The notes under the pieces: model-generated
The model's input: the letters and a program-made list of their open reading frames with translations, nothing else
What the model was told of the DNA's origin: nothing
Databases searched by the model: none
Translations under genes and position numbers: made by a program
Assembly: GCF_004368405.1 (NCBI RefSeq)
Contig: NZ_SBJH01000026.1
Coordinates: 62,001-126,000, forward strand
DNA: 64,000 nt
Direction of reading: 5' to 3'
DNA from: Olivibacter sp. XZL3
GTDB taxonomy: Bacteria > Bacteroidota > Bacteroidia > Sphingobacteriales > Sphingobacteriaceae
Part shown: positions 17,548 through 27,389 of the stretch, piece after piece
How positions within the stretch are numbered: the first letter of the stretch is position 1
Layout of the letters: every line of letters starts with the position of its first letter

Positions 17548-18621
17548 ATGGCCAAGTATCAGCTTCCCTTACTTAAAGATTTTAAAAAGAAAGAAGGAGA
17601 TAAGACCACTGCGCTTATTATATTAAAGAACAACCGGGGAATGCAGGTGGCACTAACGAACTATGGTGCCAGAATAGTCAGCCTCATCGTTCCGGATAAG
17701 GACGGTAACCTTGTCGACGTCGTTTTAGGCTTTAACACCATTAGCGATTACTTGCAAGCGGATGAGCCCTATCACGGCGCCACTATCGGACGCTATGCGA
17801 ACCGGATAAGTAGAGGAGCCTTTGCACTCGATGGACACGAATACCACGTTGCCCCGAACAACGGCCCTAATGCCTTGCATGGAGGGAATCAGGGCTTCCA
17901 TACGAAAATCTGGGATCGAAGACTCAACAATCCAAATCAGGTAACATTCTATTATACCTCTCCGGACGGCGAAGAAGGCTTTCCAGGCCAGTTAACGGTA
18001 TCCGTCGATTACATCCTTACAGACAACAACGAGCTTCAAATAAGCTATCGTGCCAAGAGTGATAAGGATACCATTATCAACCTGACCAACCATGCTTACT
18101 TTAACCTTAACGGAGAGGGAACAGGTACGATCGTTGATCATGTGGTTGAACTCGCTGCTGACGCTTTTCTTCCTATTGACGCTGTTCAGATCCCATTGGG
18201 AGAGGTCCGATCGGTAATCGGTACCCCTTTTGATTTTCGTGAGCCGAAACGAATATCGGCCGACATAGCGAAAGAGGATGAGCAACTTAAGAGGGGAGGA
18301 TATGGCTATGACCATACCTTCGTTTTGACTAAAAACAACGCAGATAAGAACCCTGTCGTGGCATCCGCTTATGCCGAGAAAAGTGGCATTAAGCTTCAGC
18401 TACTTACAACGGAGCCCGGTATACAGTTTTATACCGGAAACGCGCTTACGGGCAAAGACATAGGGAAAACGGGGAATCACTATTCACGACAAGACGCATT
18501 CTGTTTTGAAACGCAGCATTTTCCCGATGCGCCGAACCAACCGCAATTCCCTTCAACGCTGCTAAAAGCAGAGCAAGCGTTTCAGTCACAAACCATTTAT
18601 CGATTTAATGTGCTAAAATAA
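17548..18621 (+). CDS. galM: Aldose 1-epimerase (mutarotase)
   Basis: A 357-residue beta-sandwich enzyme that interconverts beta- and alpha-galactose, feeding galactokinase. Conserved motifs: GRYANRISRG at about 76-85 (Arg for substrate), NLTNHAYFNLNG near 180-191 (catalytic His), and TTEPGIQFYTGN near 290-301 (catalytic Glu). It starts 8 bp after galK, so the two are translated from one mRNA. Confidence 0.95.
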   Translation: MAKYQLPLLKDFKKKEGDKTTALIILKNNRGMQVALTNYGARIVSLIVPDKDGNLVDVVLGFNTISDYLQADEPYHGATIGRYANRISRGAFALDGHEYHVAPNNGPNALHGGNQGFHTKIWDRRLNNPNQVTFYYTSPDGEEGFPGQLTVSVDYILTDNNELQISYRAKSDKDTIINLTNHAYFNLNGEGTGTIVDHVVELAADAFLPIDAVQIPLGEVRSVIGTPFDFREPKRISADIAKEDEQLKRGGYGYDHTFVLTKNNADKNPVVASAYAEKSGIKLQLLTTEPGIQFYTGNALTGKDIGKTGNHYSRQDAFCFETQHFPDAPNQPQFPSTLLKAEQAFQSQTIYRFNVLK

Positions 18622-18642
18622 AATCACCATAAAAAAAGGCCA

Positions 18643-20313
18643 ATGAAAACCTTACACACAACCGATTATTTTGTCTTTCTTTTTTATTTTTTGATCGTAG
18701 CGCTCTACGGCTACTGGGTATACCAAAGAAAGAAGTCGCTCACTGCCGATTCCAAAGACTACTTCCTTGCAGAAGGCTCCTTAACTTGGTGGGCAATTGG
18801 AGCTTCTTTAATTGCTTCTAATATTTCCGCAGAACAGTTTATAGGAATGAGCGGCTCCGGATTTAAAATGGGCTTAGCGATTGCAGCTTATGAATGGATG
18901 GCCGCTATAACACTTATTATTGTGGGCATCTTCTTCATTCCGGTATATCTTAAAAACAAGATATACACGATGCCGCAATTTCTCAACCAGCGTTATAACA
19001 GTACCGTCAGTATCGTCATGGCTGTCTTTTGGCTATTGCTATACGTCGTTGTTAACCTGACTTCCATTTTGTATTTAGGGGCCTTGGCGGTATCCAGTAT
19101 TTCGGGGATAAATTTCACTGTTTGTATCTTCGCGCTTGCCATATTCGCTATTATCATTACGCTGGGCGGAATGAAAGTGATTGGTTTTACCGATGTCATC
19201 CAAGTGTTCTTCCTCATTCTCGGCGGATTGGCTACCACTTACATCGCGCTGAACTTAGTTGCCGATCATTTTGGCGTACAAGGGGCCTTGAACGGCTTAG
19301 GACTTATGTATGAGAAAGCTCCCGACCACTTTGAGATGATTTTCGGAAAAGACAATGAGAACTACCTTGATTTACCGGGTCTCTCCGTACTGATTGGTGG
19401 CCTGTGGATTGTAAACCTCAACTACTGGGGATGCAACCAGTATATCACGCAGCGCGCCTTAGGCGCCGATTTGAAAACGGCAAGGGGCGGTTTGTTGTTT
19501 GCGGCAGGACTGAAGCTGCTAATGCCCGTTATCGTGGTCCTTCCTGGAATAGCTGCTTATATATTATACAAAGAAGGATACTTTCAGGAGGAGATGATTC
19601 AAGATGGAAGCGTAAATCCCGACCACGCCTATCCTGTGCTATTAAACTTATTGCCAACAGGCTTGAAGGGATTGTCTTTCGCAGCACTCACAGCAGCAGT
19701 TGTGGCATCCCTTGCTGGTAAAGCCAATAGTATCGCTACCATATTTTCATTAGACGTTTACAAGAAAATCTTCAATACGGAAGCTTCTGAAAAAAAGTTG
19801 GTCAATGTTGGTAAAACAACCATTATTGTGTCCATGCTCTTGGCTATTGTGATTTCTCCTTACCTCGGGATAGATAAAAAGGGTGGCTTCCAGTACATTC
19901 AGGAGTATACCGGTTTTGTGTCGCCTGGCATTTTTGCCATGTTTATCCTCGGCTTCTTCTGGAAAAAAGCAACCTCCTCTGCGGCAATGTTTGCAACCGT
20001 TGGTGGTTTTATCCTCTCAGTTATTTTTAAATTTTTGCCGAATATAATGGATTTATCCTTTTTGGCTCCCCTTGGCTTTGCTGTCGAGAATGCGGAAGGC
20101 ATTTACGAAATTCCATTTCTTGATCGTATGGCTTTTGTTTTCGTCATCTGTATCGCCGCGATGTTCTTCATCAGTATTGCCGAAAATAAGCGTGGTGTGA
20201 AGCCGAAGGGCTTAGAAGTGGACACCACTATGTTCAAGGTACATACCGGCTTTGCCGTCGGATCCCTCCTAATAGTAGGGGTAGTTGCTGCCTTGTATCT
20301 ATTATTTTGGTAA
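18643..20313 (+). CDS. Sodium/solute symporter (SSS/SGLT family), probable galactose or sugar uptake
   Basis: A 556-residue inner-membrane protein with about 14 hydrophobic segments. The N-terminal GASLIASNISAEQFIGMSG is the SGLT signature (about 51-69); WGCNQYITQRALGA and LTAAVVASLAGKANSIATIFSLD are further family motifs. Placement 21 bp after galM suggests galactose as substrate, an inference from context. A perfect stem-loop just after the stop probably ends the operon. Confidence 0.9.
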   Translation: MKTLHTTDYFVFLFYFLIVALYGYWVYQRKKSLTADSKDYFLAEGSLTWWAIGASLIASNISAEQFIGMSGSGFKMGLAIAAYEWMAAITLIIVGIFFIPVYLKNKIYTMPQFLNQRYNSTVSIVMAVFWLLLYVVVNLTSILYLGALAVSSISGINFTVCIFALAIFAIIITLGGMKVIGFTDVIQVFFLILGGLATTYIALNLVADHFGVQGALNGLGLMYEKAPDHFEMIFGKDNENYLDLPGLSVLIGGLWIVNLNYWGCNQYITQRALGADLKTARGGLLFAAGLKLLMPVIVVLPGIAAYILYKEGYFQEEMIQDGSVNPDHAYPVLLNLLPTGLKGLSFAALTAAVVASLAGKANSIATIFSLDVYKKIFNTEASEKKLVNVGKTTIIVSMLLAIVISPYLGIDKKGGFQYIQEYTGFVSPGIFAMFILGFFWKKATSSAAMFATVGGFILSVIFKFLPNIMDLSFLAPLGFAVENAEGIYEIPFLDRMAFVFVICIAAMFFISIAENKRGVKPKGLEVDTTMFKVHTGFAVGSLLIVGVVAALYLLFW

Positions 20314-20322
20314 TTGCTTATC

Positions 20323-20350
20323 TTTGCTACGGGATGAATCCCGTAGCAAA
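20323..20350 (+). terminator. Stem-loop ending the gal operon
   Basis: A perfect 12-bp stem (20323-20334 with 20339-20350) with TGAA loop, 9 bp after the symporter stop codon. The tail is AACTTTT, a weak T-tract. Its position argues against the TTG start at 20307 for the next gene. Confidence 0.65.
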
Positions 20351-20363
20351 AACTTTTAGTGTA

Positions 20364-21035
20364 ATGCATATTTATCCGTCTACCTTCAATTTTTTAGCCA
20401 ACTTAAAGGAAAACAACAATAGAGAATGGTTCCAGGAAAACAGAGCGGAGTATGACTCGGCCCATCAAAACGTAAAAGACTTCGTAGCCGCATGTATTAC
20501 CGCCCTGTCGAAAATAGACCTTTATATTAGCGAAGACATTCCCGTTTCTAAATGCCTTTTCAGAATTTACCGGGATACGCGCTTTAGTAAAGACAAAACG
20601 CCTTACAAAAACTGGTTCGGTGCGGGTATTTCAGTTGCCGGACGAAAACTAAACGGCCCTGAATATTATTTGCATATAGAACCCGGCAACTCCTTTATTG
20701 CTGGTGGATATTGGCGCCCCGAGAAGGATCATCTCGCGTCTATCCGACAGGAAATTGATTATAATGGCGATCAATTTAGGCAGATTATCAGTTCGCCAAA
20801 TTTTACTGCTCTGTGCGTTTTAAACGACGATGATAAACTAAAAAAGGCTCCGGCCGGTTATGATCCGAGTCATCCGGATATCGAATTTCTTAAACTAAAA
20901 AGCTTCACGGCGAGTAGCGCTTTAAGTGATGCTGAGCTTTCCGCAGGCGACGAGGCAATCAAACGCTTATCAGACTTCGCCGAAGCCATGTACGACTTCA
21001 AATTATTTCTGCACCAAGCGTTGGGACACGAATAA
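20364..21035 (+). CDS. DUF2461 family protein
   Basis: About 223 residues. NFLANLKENNNREWFQENRAEY at the N-terminus and FRIYRDTRFSKDKTPYKNW further on define the DUF2461/TIGR02453 family, cytoplasmic proteins without an assigned role. An upstream frame extends to a TTG at 20307 inside the symporter gene, but the gal-operon hairpin lies within it and the family begins near MHIYPSTFNFL, so ATG 20364 was chosen. It ends 1 bp before the convergent FMN reductase gene. Confidence 0.85.
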   Translation: MHIYPSTFNFLANLKENNNREWFQENRAEYDSAHQNVKDFVAACITALSKIDLYISEDIPVSKCLFRIYRDTRFSKDKTPYKNWFGAGISVAGRKLNGPEYYLHIEPGNSFIAGGYWRPEKDHLASIRQEIDYNGDQFRQIISSPNFTALCVLNDDDKLKKAPAGYDPSHPDIEFLKLKSFTASSALSDAELSAGDEAIKRLSDFAEAMYDFKLFLHQALGHE

Positions 21036-21036
21036 A

Positions 21037-21597
21037 TTACTGACGGAATTCCTTTAGCGTCTCATGTAGCTTCTGAAGTTGAACAAACATCGCTTCCGCC
21101 GCTTTTTCATTGGCTTCGGTTGCAGCAAATCCACCTCCCTCATTTAGCTGTTTTGTAAAATTGGCTAATAATAGGCCATCAAAGGCGAACATCTGCAACG
21201 TATTTGTAACCTGTTTGAGCTGTTGTATTGCCCGGGTACCGCCAGCAACCCCACCGTAGCCCACCATGGCGACTGGCTTATACGCCCATTCTTTAAACAG
21301 GAAATCTAAGGCATTCTTTAGCGGTGCAGGCATGCCATGATTGTATTCTGGTGTAACAAATATAAAGGCGTCCGCAGCGCTGATTTTTGCGCTCCAATCT
21401 TTGGTATGTTGATGTGTATATTGCTGCATCCTGGGATGAACAGGCTCATCCATAAAAGGTAAATTGACCTGCTTAAGGTCTATTAGCTCGGTCTCGAACG
21501 CGGTATACTTTTTTGCTACCTCAAACACCCAATTAGCTACGGCCGGCCCTTTTCTGCCTTCTCTTGTACTTCCTAAAATAATCTTTAACTGAATCAT
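21037..21597 (-). CDS. NADPH-dependent FMN reductase family oxidoreductase
   Basis: A 186-residue flavodoxin-like protein. GSTREGRKG at residues 9-17 is the FMN phosphate loop, and TPEYNHGMPAPLKNALDFL around 80-100 is the signature of the ArsH/WrbA-related NAD(P)H:FMN/quinone reductases. Substrate not deducible. It is the last gene of the cluster MBL-permease-mfd-DUF3820, 38 bp after DUF3820. Confidence 0.88.
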   Translation of the reverse strand: MIQLKIILGSTREGRKGPAVANWVFEVAKKYTAFETELIDLKQVNLPFMDEPVHPRMQQYTHQHTKDWSAKISAADAFIFVTPEYNHGMPAPLKNALDFLFKEWAYKPVAMVGYGGVAGGTRAIQQLKQVTNTLQMFAFDGLLLANFTKQLNEGGGFAATEANEKAAEAMFVQLQKLHETLKEFRQ

Positions 21598-21635
21598 ACG
21601 CTTGTTATATATTTAATCTATAACAACCCGAGAAG

Positions 21636-21866
21636 TTATTTGTTGAACTTTTCGTTTTCCAGAGGAGACAGTAAACCTTCCAGTCCATTTAATTTAATCT
21701 CATACATCGTGGCTAGTAATATACCCAGCTTTCCTTTCGGAAAGCCTTGGTTTCGAAACCAGATGAGATAGCTTTCCGGCAAGCGCGATATAGGCCAATC
21801 CTTATATTTTCCATAAGGCATCTTATAAACGACTAGTTCTTTAAGGATTTCTTTATTGGGCTCCAT
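21636..21866 (-). CDS. DUF3820 small protein
   Basis: A 76-residue protein of the DUF3820 family: MPYGKYKDWPISRLPESYLIWF at residues 15-36 is its hallmark (stretch also found at the ends of some exonuclease-like proteins). It begins 4 bp after the mfd stop, so it is translationally close-coupled to mfd. Function unknown; a nucleic-acid role would fit the neighbour and family but is only inference. Confidence 0.8.
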   Translation of the reverse strand: MEPNKEILKELVVYKMPYGKYKDWPISRLPESYLIWFRNQGFPKGKLGILLATMYEIKLNGLEGLLSPLENEKFNK

Positions 21867-21870
21867 TCTC

Positions 21871-24800
21871 TTAATTAACTAGTTCCTGAAGAAGCGTAAC
21901 GGCCTCGTCAACACTCTGGATCCTTTCAAAACCGATGCGCAAACTTCCTTTCACTTCTTTTAAATTACAGATAGAAGGATTCGCCTGAACGAACTGCAAA
22001 ATCTTTCCAAAACGTTCGCTTTCGAAATAGGGCGACTTTTTATTACTGATAAAGTATCCCCGTAATACGTTTTTCTTATAGGAGATTTTCTCAAAGCCGA
22101 TCTCTTTTCCTAACCATTGTAAGCGAAGGGTATTCAATAGTTCTTTTACCGGATGCGGCACAGGGCCGAACCGATCAGCCAGTTCCTGCTCAAAAGAAGC
22201 GATCTCTTCTTCCGTCTTCAAAGACGCCATCTGATTATATAAATTATAGCGCTCGCCAACATTGGTAACGTAAGAATCTGGAATATACACCTCTAAGTCG
22301 GTATCGATTTGCGTAAAGTTAACGTATACGCGGGATTTCTCCTCCTTAAACAGGCCTTCAAATTCATCATCTTTCAATTCCTGAATAGCTTCGTCTAAAA
22401 TCTTATGATACATTTCGAAACCGATCTCGGCAATAAATCCGCTTTGCTCGGCACCCAACAAATTGCCACTTCCACGAATATCCAAATCCCTCATCGCCAC
22501 GTTGAAGCCACTTCCTAACTCACTAAACTCTTCGATGGCACTAAGCCGTTTGCGGGCCTCCGGCGTAAGGGTAGACAGGGGGGGCGACAATAGATAACAA
22601 AAAGCTTTTTTATTGGACCGACCAACTCTTCCCCGCATTTGGTGTAAATCGCTCAGACCGAACATATGGGCATGGTTTATAATAATGGTATTCGCATTTG
22701 GGATATCTAAGCCTGCCTCAATAATTGTAGTTGCAACCAATACATCAAACTCGTGATTTATAAATTTGAGCATCACATCCTCTAATGCGTCCCCTTCTAA
22801 TTGTCCATGAGCAATCCCGCACCGCGCTTGGGGCACCAGCCTCGCAATCATTCCTCCCAACTGAGGAAGATCCTGCACGCGGTTATGAATAAAGAAAATC
22901 TGCCCGCCTCTATTGATTTCATAAGCAACCGCTTCCTGTATCAATTTCTCGTTAAATACATGCAATTCTGTTTGTACGGGTTGACGATTAGGCGGCGGGG
23001 TACTGATGATACTCAAGTCGCGCGCCCCCATAAGTGAAAAGTGAAGAGTCCGAGGAATGGGCGTCGCGGTGAGCGTCAATGTATCCACATTAACCCGCAA
23101 TTGCTTGAGCTTTTCTTTCACACCGACGCCGAATTTCTGTTCCTCATCAATAATCAGTAAGCCAAGATCTTTAAACTTTACGTCTTTACTTACTAATCGA
23201 TGCGTTCCGATAACGATATCTATCTCGCCTTCGGAAAGCCTTTTCAGTGTATCTTTAATTTGTTTGGCGGTTTTGAATCGATTGATATAATCGATATTGC
23301 AAGGGAAACCCTTTAACCGTTCGGAGAATGTACGGTGATGTTGTAAAGCCAAAATGGTTGTGGGAACAAGGACGGCCACTTGCTTACTATCGGCAACCGC
23401 TTTAAAGGCCGCTCTTACGGCCACTTCTGTTTTACCGAAGCCAACATCGCCGCAAACCAGTCTATCCATCGGATGAGGGGCCTCCATATCACGTTTTACG
23501 TCACCGGTGGCCTTCTCTTGATCCGGCGTATCTTCATAAATAAAAGAGGCCTCCAATTCGTTTTGTAAATAGGTATCGGGACTAAAGGCATTACCGGTTT
23601 GTGCCTTTCGCTGCGCATAAAGCTTAATCAGATCCCGGGCAATATCCTTAACTTTTTTTTTAGTGGTCTTCTTAAGTTTATCCCAGGTATCGGTTCCCAG
23701 CTTGTTCATTTTGGGAGCAGTTCCCTCTTTGCCTGAATATTTACTAATCCGGTTTAAGGAGTTTATATTGACATACAGTAAATCATTGTCCGCATAAACT
23801 AACCGAATCATCTCTTGCATTTTGCCATTAACTTCTACTTTCTCCAAGCCGGCATACTTTCCTATTCCATGGTCAATATGCGTAATATAATCTCCGGGTT
23901 TAAGATCCCGTAGCTCTTTTAATGTAATGGCCTGTGATTTAGCATAACCCTTTTTATGCTTGTATTTGTAATAACGATCAAAGATTTGATGGTCGGTATA
24001 GCATGCCAATTTAAGCTCCTCGTCGCTGAAGCCTTCCCGTAAAGCAATACTGATAGGAACGAACTTGGCGGTCTTGTCTAAATCTTCCAGAATAGCAAAA
24101 AGACGTTCGATCTGTTTAGAAGAATCGCTAAAAATGTAATTAGCGATTTTTTTGCCCTCATTTTCTTTGATATTATGGATGAGCAAACCAAAATCTTTAT
24201 TGAAAGACGGTTGGGGCCGCTGTGCGAAATGTATTTGATGGTCAGAATTGTAGAAGAATTGCTTACCAAATTCTATTAAGGGAAAGTCCTGAAACAGGTT
24301 GGCAAGCATCTTCTCATCACTGAAGCTGAACCGGGGGTCGATCCATTCCGGATTGTGCTCTTTATCCTGCGCAGAAAGTGCCGACCACAACTTAGTAGCG
24401 TTTTTGTATCCGTTCTGGACAATGTCCAACGTAAACTGAACGTCTTTCAGCCAAATCACTGCATCGTCATCAATATACTCTAATAGGGAAATATTGTTTT
24501 CTGTAAGAAACTTGGCCTGCACATTGGGAACAATGGTTACCGTATGCATTTTATTAACCGAAAGCTGATTTTCAATATCAAAAGTCCGAATACTTTCTAC
24601 CAGATTCCCGAAGAACTCGATCCGATAGGGCAAATCATTTGAAAATGAAAAGATATCAACAATGCCCCCGCGCACCGCGAACTGTCCTGGCTCATAAACG
24701 AAGTCGACCCGTTCAAAGTCATACTCAATTAAAAACTCATTAATGAAATCAATATCCAGCTTCGCATTGACAGCAATCTCCAAGGTATTCTTGCTCAGCT

Positions 24801-25209
24801 CGTCTCTGTTGATCACCTTTTCGGCCAACGCTTCCGGGTAGGTAACCACCAGCTTAGGCAGTTCGGAGATGTGATTGAGTGTGTTCAGCGTTTCCGCTCG
24901 TTGCAGGACATGCGCACTATCCGCTTGGGTGAAATCAAAGGGCTTTCTATAAGATGAGGGAAAGAAAAGCACCTGCTTATCCAACAGCCCCTCCAAGTCG
25001 CTTAAAAAAAAGGCTGCTTCCTCATAGTCGGGCAGTACAAAAACAAAAGGCCTTTCTTGAAGTTGGTAGCTGGCAACAGCCACAAAAGCGTCTGCCGATC
25101 CGATCAACCCTTTTAACTGAACCTTAGGCTTGCCTTCCTGAATCGCCTTCGTCAGCGATACCACTCCTTTATGTTCTTGATATTGTTGTAAAATTTCCTT
25201 TGTTGTCAC
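21871..25209 (-). CDS. mfd: Transcription-repair coupling factor
   Basis: A 1112-residue SF2 translocase that removes stalled RNA polymerase at DNA lesions and recruits UvrA. Order: UvrB-like N-terminal domains (1-340), the RNA-polymerase-interacting CarD-like domain around 435-500 (GDYITHIDHGIGKYAGLEK), helicase with Walker A GFGKT near 589-593 and DEEQ near 687-690, the TRG region with GRVGRS, and the C-terminal domain. Length is typical. It lies between a LolE-like permease (32 bp upstream) and DUF3820. Confidence 0.97.
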   Translation of the reverse strand: MTTKEILQQYQEHKGVVSLTKAIQEGKPKVQLKGLIGSADAFVAVASYQLQERPFVFVLPDYEEAAFFLSDLEGLLDKQVLFFPSSYRKPFDFTQADSAHVLQRAETLNTLNHISELPKLVVTYPEALAEKVINRDELSKNTLEIAVNAKLDIDFINEFLIEYDFERVDFVYEPGQFAVRGGIVDIFSFSNDLPYRIEFFGNLVESIRTFDIENQLSVNKMHTVTIVPNVQAKFLTENNISLLEYIDDDAVIWLKDVQFTLDIVQNGYKNATKLWSALSAQDKEHNPEWIDPRFSFSDEKMLANLFQDFPLIEFGKQFFYNSDHQIHFAQRPQPSFNKDFGLLIHNIKENEGKKIANYIFSDSSKQIERLFAILEDLDKTAKFVPISIALREGFSDEELKLACYTDHQIFDRYYKYKHKKGYAKSQAITLKELRDLKPGDYITHIDHGIGKYAGLEKVEVNGKMQEMIRLVYADNDLLYVNINSLNRISKYSGKEGTAPKMNKLGTDTWDKLKKTTKKKVKDIARDLIKLYAQRKAQTGNAFSPDTYLQNELEASFIYEDTPDQEKATGDVKRDMEAPHPMDRLVCGDVGFGKTEVAVRAAFKAVADSKQVAVLVPTTILALQHHRTFSERLKGFPCNIDYINRFKTAKQIKDTLKRLSEGEIDIVIGTHRLVSKDVKFKDLGLLIIDEEQKFGVGVKEKLKQLRVNVDTLTLTATPIPRTLHFSLMGARDLSIISTPPPNRQPVQTELHVFNEKLIQEAVAYEINRGGQIFFIHNRVQDLPQLGGMIARLVPQARCGIAHGQLEGDALEDVMLKFINHEFDVLVATTIIEAGLDIPNANTIIINHAHMFGLSDLHQMRGRVGRSNKKAFCYLLSPPLSTLTPEARKRLSAIEEFSELGSGFNVAMRDLDIRGSGNLLGAEQSGFIAEIGFEMYHKILDEAIQELKDDEFEGLFKEEKSRVYVNFTQIDTDLEVYIPDSYVTNVGERYNLYNQMASLKTEEEIASFEQELADRFGPVPHPVKELLNTLRLQWLGKEIGFEKISYKKNVLRGYFISNKKSPYFESERFGKILQFVQANPSICNLKEVKGSLRIGFERIQSVDEAVTLLQELVN

Positions 25210-25241
25210 CGTAATAAATTAAGAATAAGCATTCAGAATTC

Positions 25242-26468
25242 CTACTCTGACGCTTTTAATTGCTCCATATTTCTAACACTCAAACGCGATGATATCGCCG
25301 ATGCTGTCCCGGAAACCAACAATACCGTTAGAAAGACCAGCAGAAAATCTCCCCAACGCATCGCTACGGGATAGACATCAGAGGCAATCGTACTTGTGCC
25401 CATTCGGACTAACCCGAACTTTTCCTGTATCATACAAAAAACCGCCCCTAGTACTAAGCCACCTATACAGCCTATCATCGAAATAAAAATTCCCTCTAAA
25501 AAGAAAATCCGTTTTATTAATGAATTGGGCGCTCCTAAGCTATTCAACACCGCCACGTCCTTCTGCTTATCAATCACCAACATAGTCAACGATCCGACAA
25601 TATTGAATGCGGCAATCACCAACACAAAAGCTAAGATGAAAAAAACCATCCACTTCTCGCTATTCAGCAATTTATAAAGGCCGGGATTCTGTTCGACCCT
25701 GTTTTTTACAACGAACCTATCGCCTAACAGCTTTTGAATATCTTGTTGAACCCTGGCTAATCCTATTCCTTTTTTAAGGTTGATTTCGATCGCCGAAACC
25801 TCCTCGTATTCGCCCAACACTTCGCGGGCAAAATCCAAGGGAACAATCAACAAATCGTCCAGCTCCTGCTGTGCCTTAAAAACACCCACCGGAGCGATAT
25901 TCCGGACATTGAATTCATCGGCCGGATTAAGCGCCGATCGGACGCCTTTTTTTGGCGAGAATACCTCGACCTCCGCTAATATATTGTTTAGGCTTACCCC
26001 TAAATTCGAATATGCCCCCGCGCCCAATACAGCATAATCTATTCCATTTTGCTGTAGTACGAATTCCCCGTCCCATAGCAGGCTCGCCGACGGTTTATTC
26101 AGCTCATATGATGAATCGACGCCCTTCATGCTCGCTATATACTGGTAGTCTTTATATCTTAATAAAACTTTCTCCTGTAAAACACAACTATAGTTAAGGA
26201 TCCGCGGATCTTTTTTTATCTGTTGGAAAACGGCGACGTCTTCCTTAAAGACCTTTCCGGATGCTGGCTCGATACGCAATTCCGACGAGAAGGAGCTGTA
26301 CATACTCAATACAAGTCCTTCTAAACCATTGTAAACCGAGAGTATGACAATTAAAGCACCGCTTGCCACCAGCACACCGATCATACTGATGGCTGATATG
26401 ACATTAATTGCATTGACAGATTTTTTGGAAAAAAGGTACCGCTTGGCAATAAAGTTAGCCGTGTTCAT
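25242..26468 (-). CDS. FtsX/LolE-like ABC transporter permease
   Basis: A 408-residue protein with the FtsX/LolCE layout: one membrane segment at about 20-45, a periplasmic domain of about 200 residues, and three membrane segments between about 270 and 400. The N-terminal NFIAKRYLFSKKSVNAINVIS is typical of LolC/E relatives, so lipoprotein release is a plausible role. No ATPase partner is nearby. It starts 11 bp after the MBL gene and precedes mfd. Confidence 0.85.
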   Translation of the reverse strand: MNTANFIAKRYLFSKKSVNAINVISAISMIGVLVASGALIVILSVYNGLEGLVLSMYSSFSSELRIEPASGKVFKEDVAVFQQIKKDPRILNYSCVLQEKVLLRYKDYQYIASMKGVDSSYELNKPSASLLWDGEFVLQQNGIDYAVLGAGAYSNLGVSLNNILAEVEVFSPKKGVRSALNPADEFNVRNIAPVGVFKAQQELDDLLIVPLDFAREVLGEYEEVSAIEINLKKGIGLARVQQDIQKLLGDRFVVKNRVEQNPGLYKLLNSEKWMVFFILAFVLVIAAFNIVGSLTMLVIDKQKDVAVLNSLGAPNSLIKRIFFLEGIFISMIGCIGGLVLGAVFCMIQEKFGLVRMGTSTIASDVYPVAMRWGDFLLVFLTVLLVSGTASAISSRLSVRNMEQLKASE

Positions 26469-26479
26469 ATTAACTTTCT

Positions 26480-27121
26480 TTACGCCCTGACAAAAGGATT
26501 ACTAGCCTTTTCCTCACCAATACGCGTTTCAGGTCCGTGCCCCGGATACACAATCGTCTCATCTGGTAAACGGTAAAGCTTTTCACGTATGTTTTTCAGC
26601 AACAGCTGATGATCTCCTCCCGGAAGATCGGTTCTTCCAATACTTCCTCTAAACAAAACGTCTCCGCCGATTAGTAGTTTTTCCCCTGCATGATAAAAAC
26701 AAAGATGACCCGGAGAATGGCCTGGCGCGAAGATAAGATCTAAGGTGGTGTTGCCAAAGTTTATATTTCCTTCTGCTGGTAAAAATTCCATTGGTATGGG
26801 CGACTGCTCATAGCGCAATCCAAACATCGGTGCCCGTACCTGAACATCTGACATAACCGCCGCTTCCAGTTCGTGAAATTGAGGAAGGAGGCCAAATTCG
26901 TCGTAAATGAGCTTATTTCCTAAAACGTGATCTATATGACAATGGGTATTCAATAACAGCGCGGGCTGCAAATTATTGCCTTTAATAAATTGAAGCACCA
27001 CGCTCTCCTCTGCTTCCGTATACATACCCGGATCAACGATGGCGCAAGCACGCGTCTCATCATACAGAATATAAGTGTTTTCCGCAAAGGGATTATTTTC
27101 AAACCTTTTTACGTATATCAT
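26480..27121 (-). CDS. MBL-fold metallo-hydrolase (glyoxalase II-like)
   Basis: A 213-residue metallo-beta-lactamase-fold enzyme. The di-metal motif THCHIDH is at residues 59-65, with GHSPGHL and VYPGHGPETRIGEEK supplying the later ligands. This subgroup hydrolyses thioesters such as S-lactoylglutathione or similar compounds; the substrate here is unknown. The ATG at 27121 is preferred over TTG 27130 because that TTG belongs to a perfect -7 box. Confidence 0.88.
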   Translation of the reverse strand: MIYVKRFENNPFAENTYILYDETRACAIVDPGMYTEAEESVVLQFIKGNNLQPALLLNTHCHIDHVLGNKLIYDEFGLLPQFHELEAAVMSDVQVRAPMFGLRYEQSPIPMEFLPAEGNINFGNTTLDLIFAPGHSPGHLCFYHAGEKLLIGGDVLFRGSIGRTDLPGGDHQLLLKNIREKLYRLPDETIVYPGHGPETRIGEEKASNPFVRA

Positions 27122-27127
27122 AATAAG

Positions 27128-27135
27128 CAAACTTA
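27128..27135 (-). promoter_or_regulatory. -7 element TAAGTTTG six bases before the MBL gene
   Basis: A perfect TAnnTTTG on the minus strand, 6 bp before ATG 27121. A transcript from it would have almost no leader. No clear TTG is found 19-21 bp upstream. The rest of the gap to aroE (27136-27328) holds nothing I can assign. Confidence 0.5.
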
Positions 27136-27328
27136 GGTAAAATGCTTGTGATTCGCGACACCGACCCTATAAATTTGCCTAAGTTCCTGGCAACCCCCAA
27201 GCTCCTGAAGTAGCCCTTTGGTTAAATAGGATCGTCGCTTAATATAATGCCGTGTTATACTTTAAAGAGATATAGGGGATTGTTACATGAACGTGTAGCC
27301 GCATTGGGAAGACGGTTTCAGAGAATGG

Positions 27329-27358
27329 CGCTAAGTAATTCGTACGGTTTCCTTAGCG
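27329..27358 (-). terminator. Possible terminator hairpin after aroE
   Basis: CGCTAAG (27329-27335) pairs perfectly with CTTAGCG (27352-27358) around a 16-nt loop, 32 bp after the aroE stop. There is no T-tract, so confidence is low. Confidence 0.35.
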
Positions 27359-27389
27359 GGCCCCTTGCTAAAATCGGCGATTCGCCTGT

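Noticed and set aside
19404-19721. 105-codon frame inside the symporter gene
   Set aside because: Same strand, shifted frame of a well-conserved transporter; no independent start signal or homology.
20307-20363. TTG-initiated extension of the DUF2461 gene
   Set aside because: It overlaps the symporter stop and spans the gal-operon hairpin; the family starts at about 20364.
27180-27240. Riboswitch-like segment (GGCAACCCCC) between the MBL gene and aroE
   Set aside because: It superficially resembles a SAM-type core but I could not build the required helices, and it is not placed in front of a methionine or sulfur gene.
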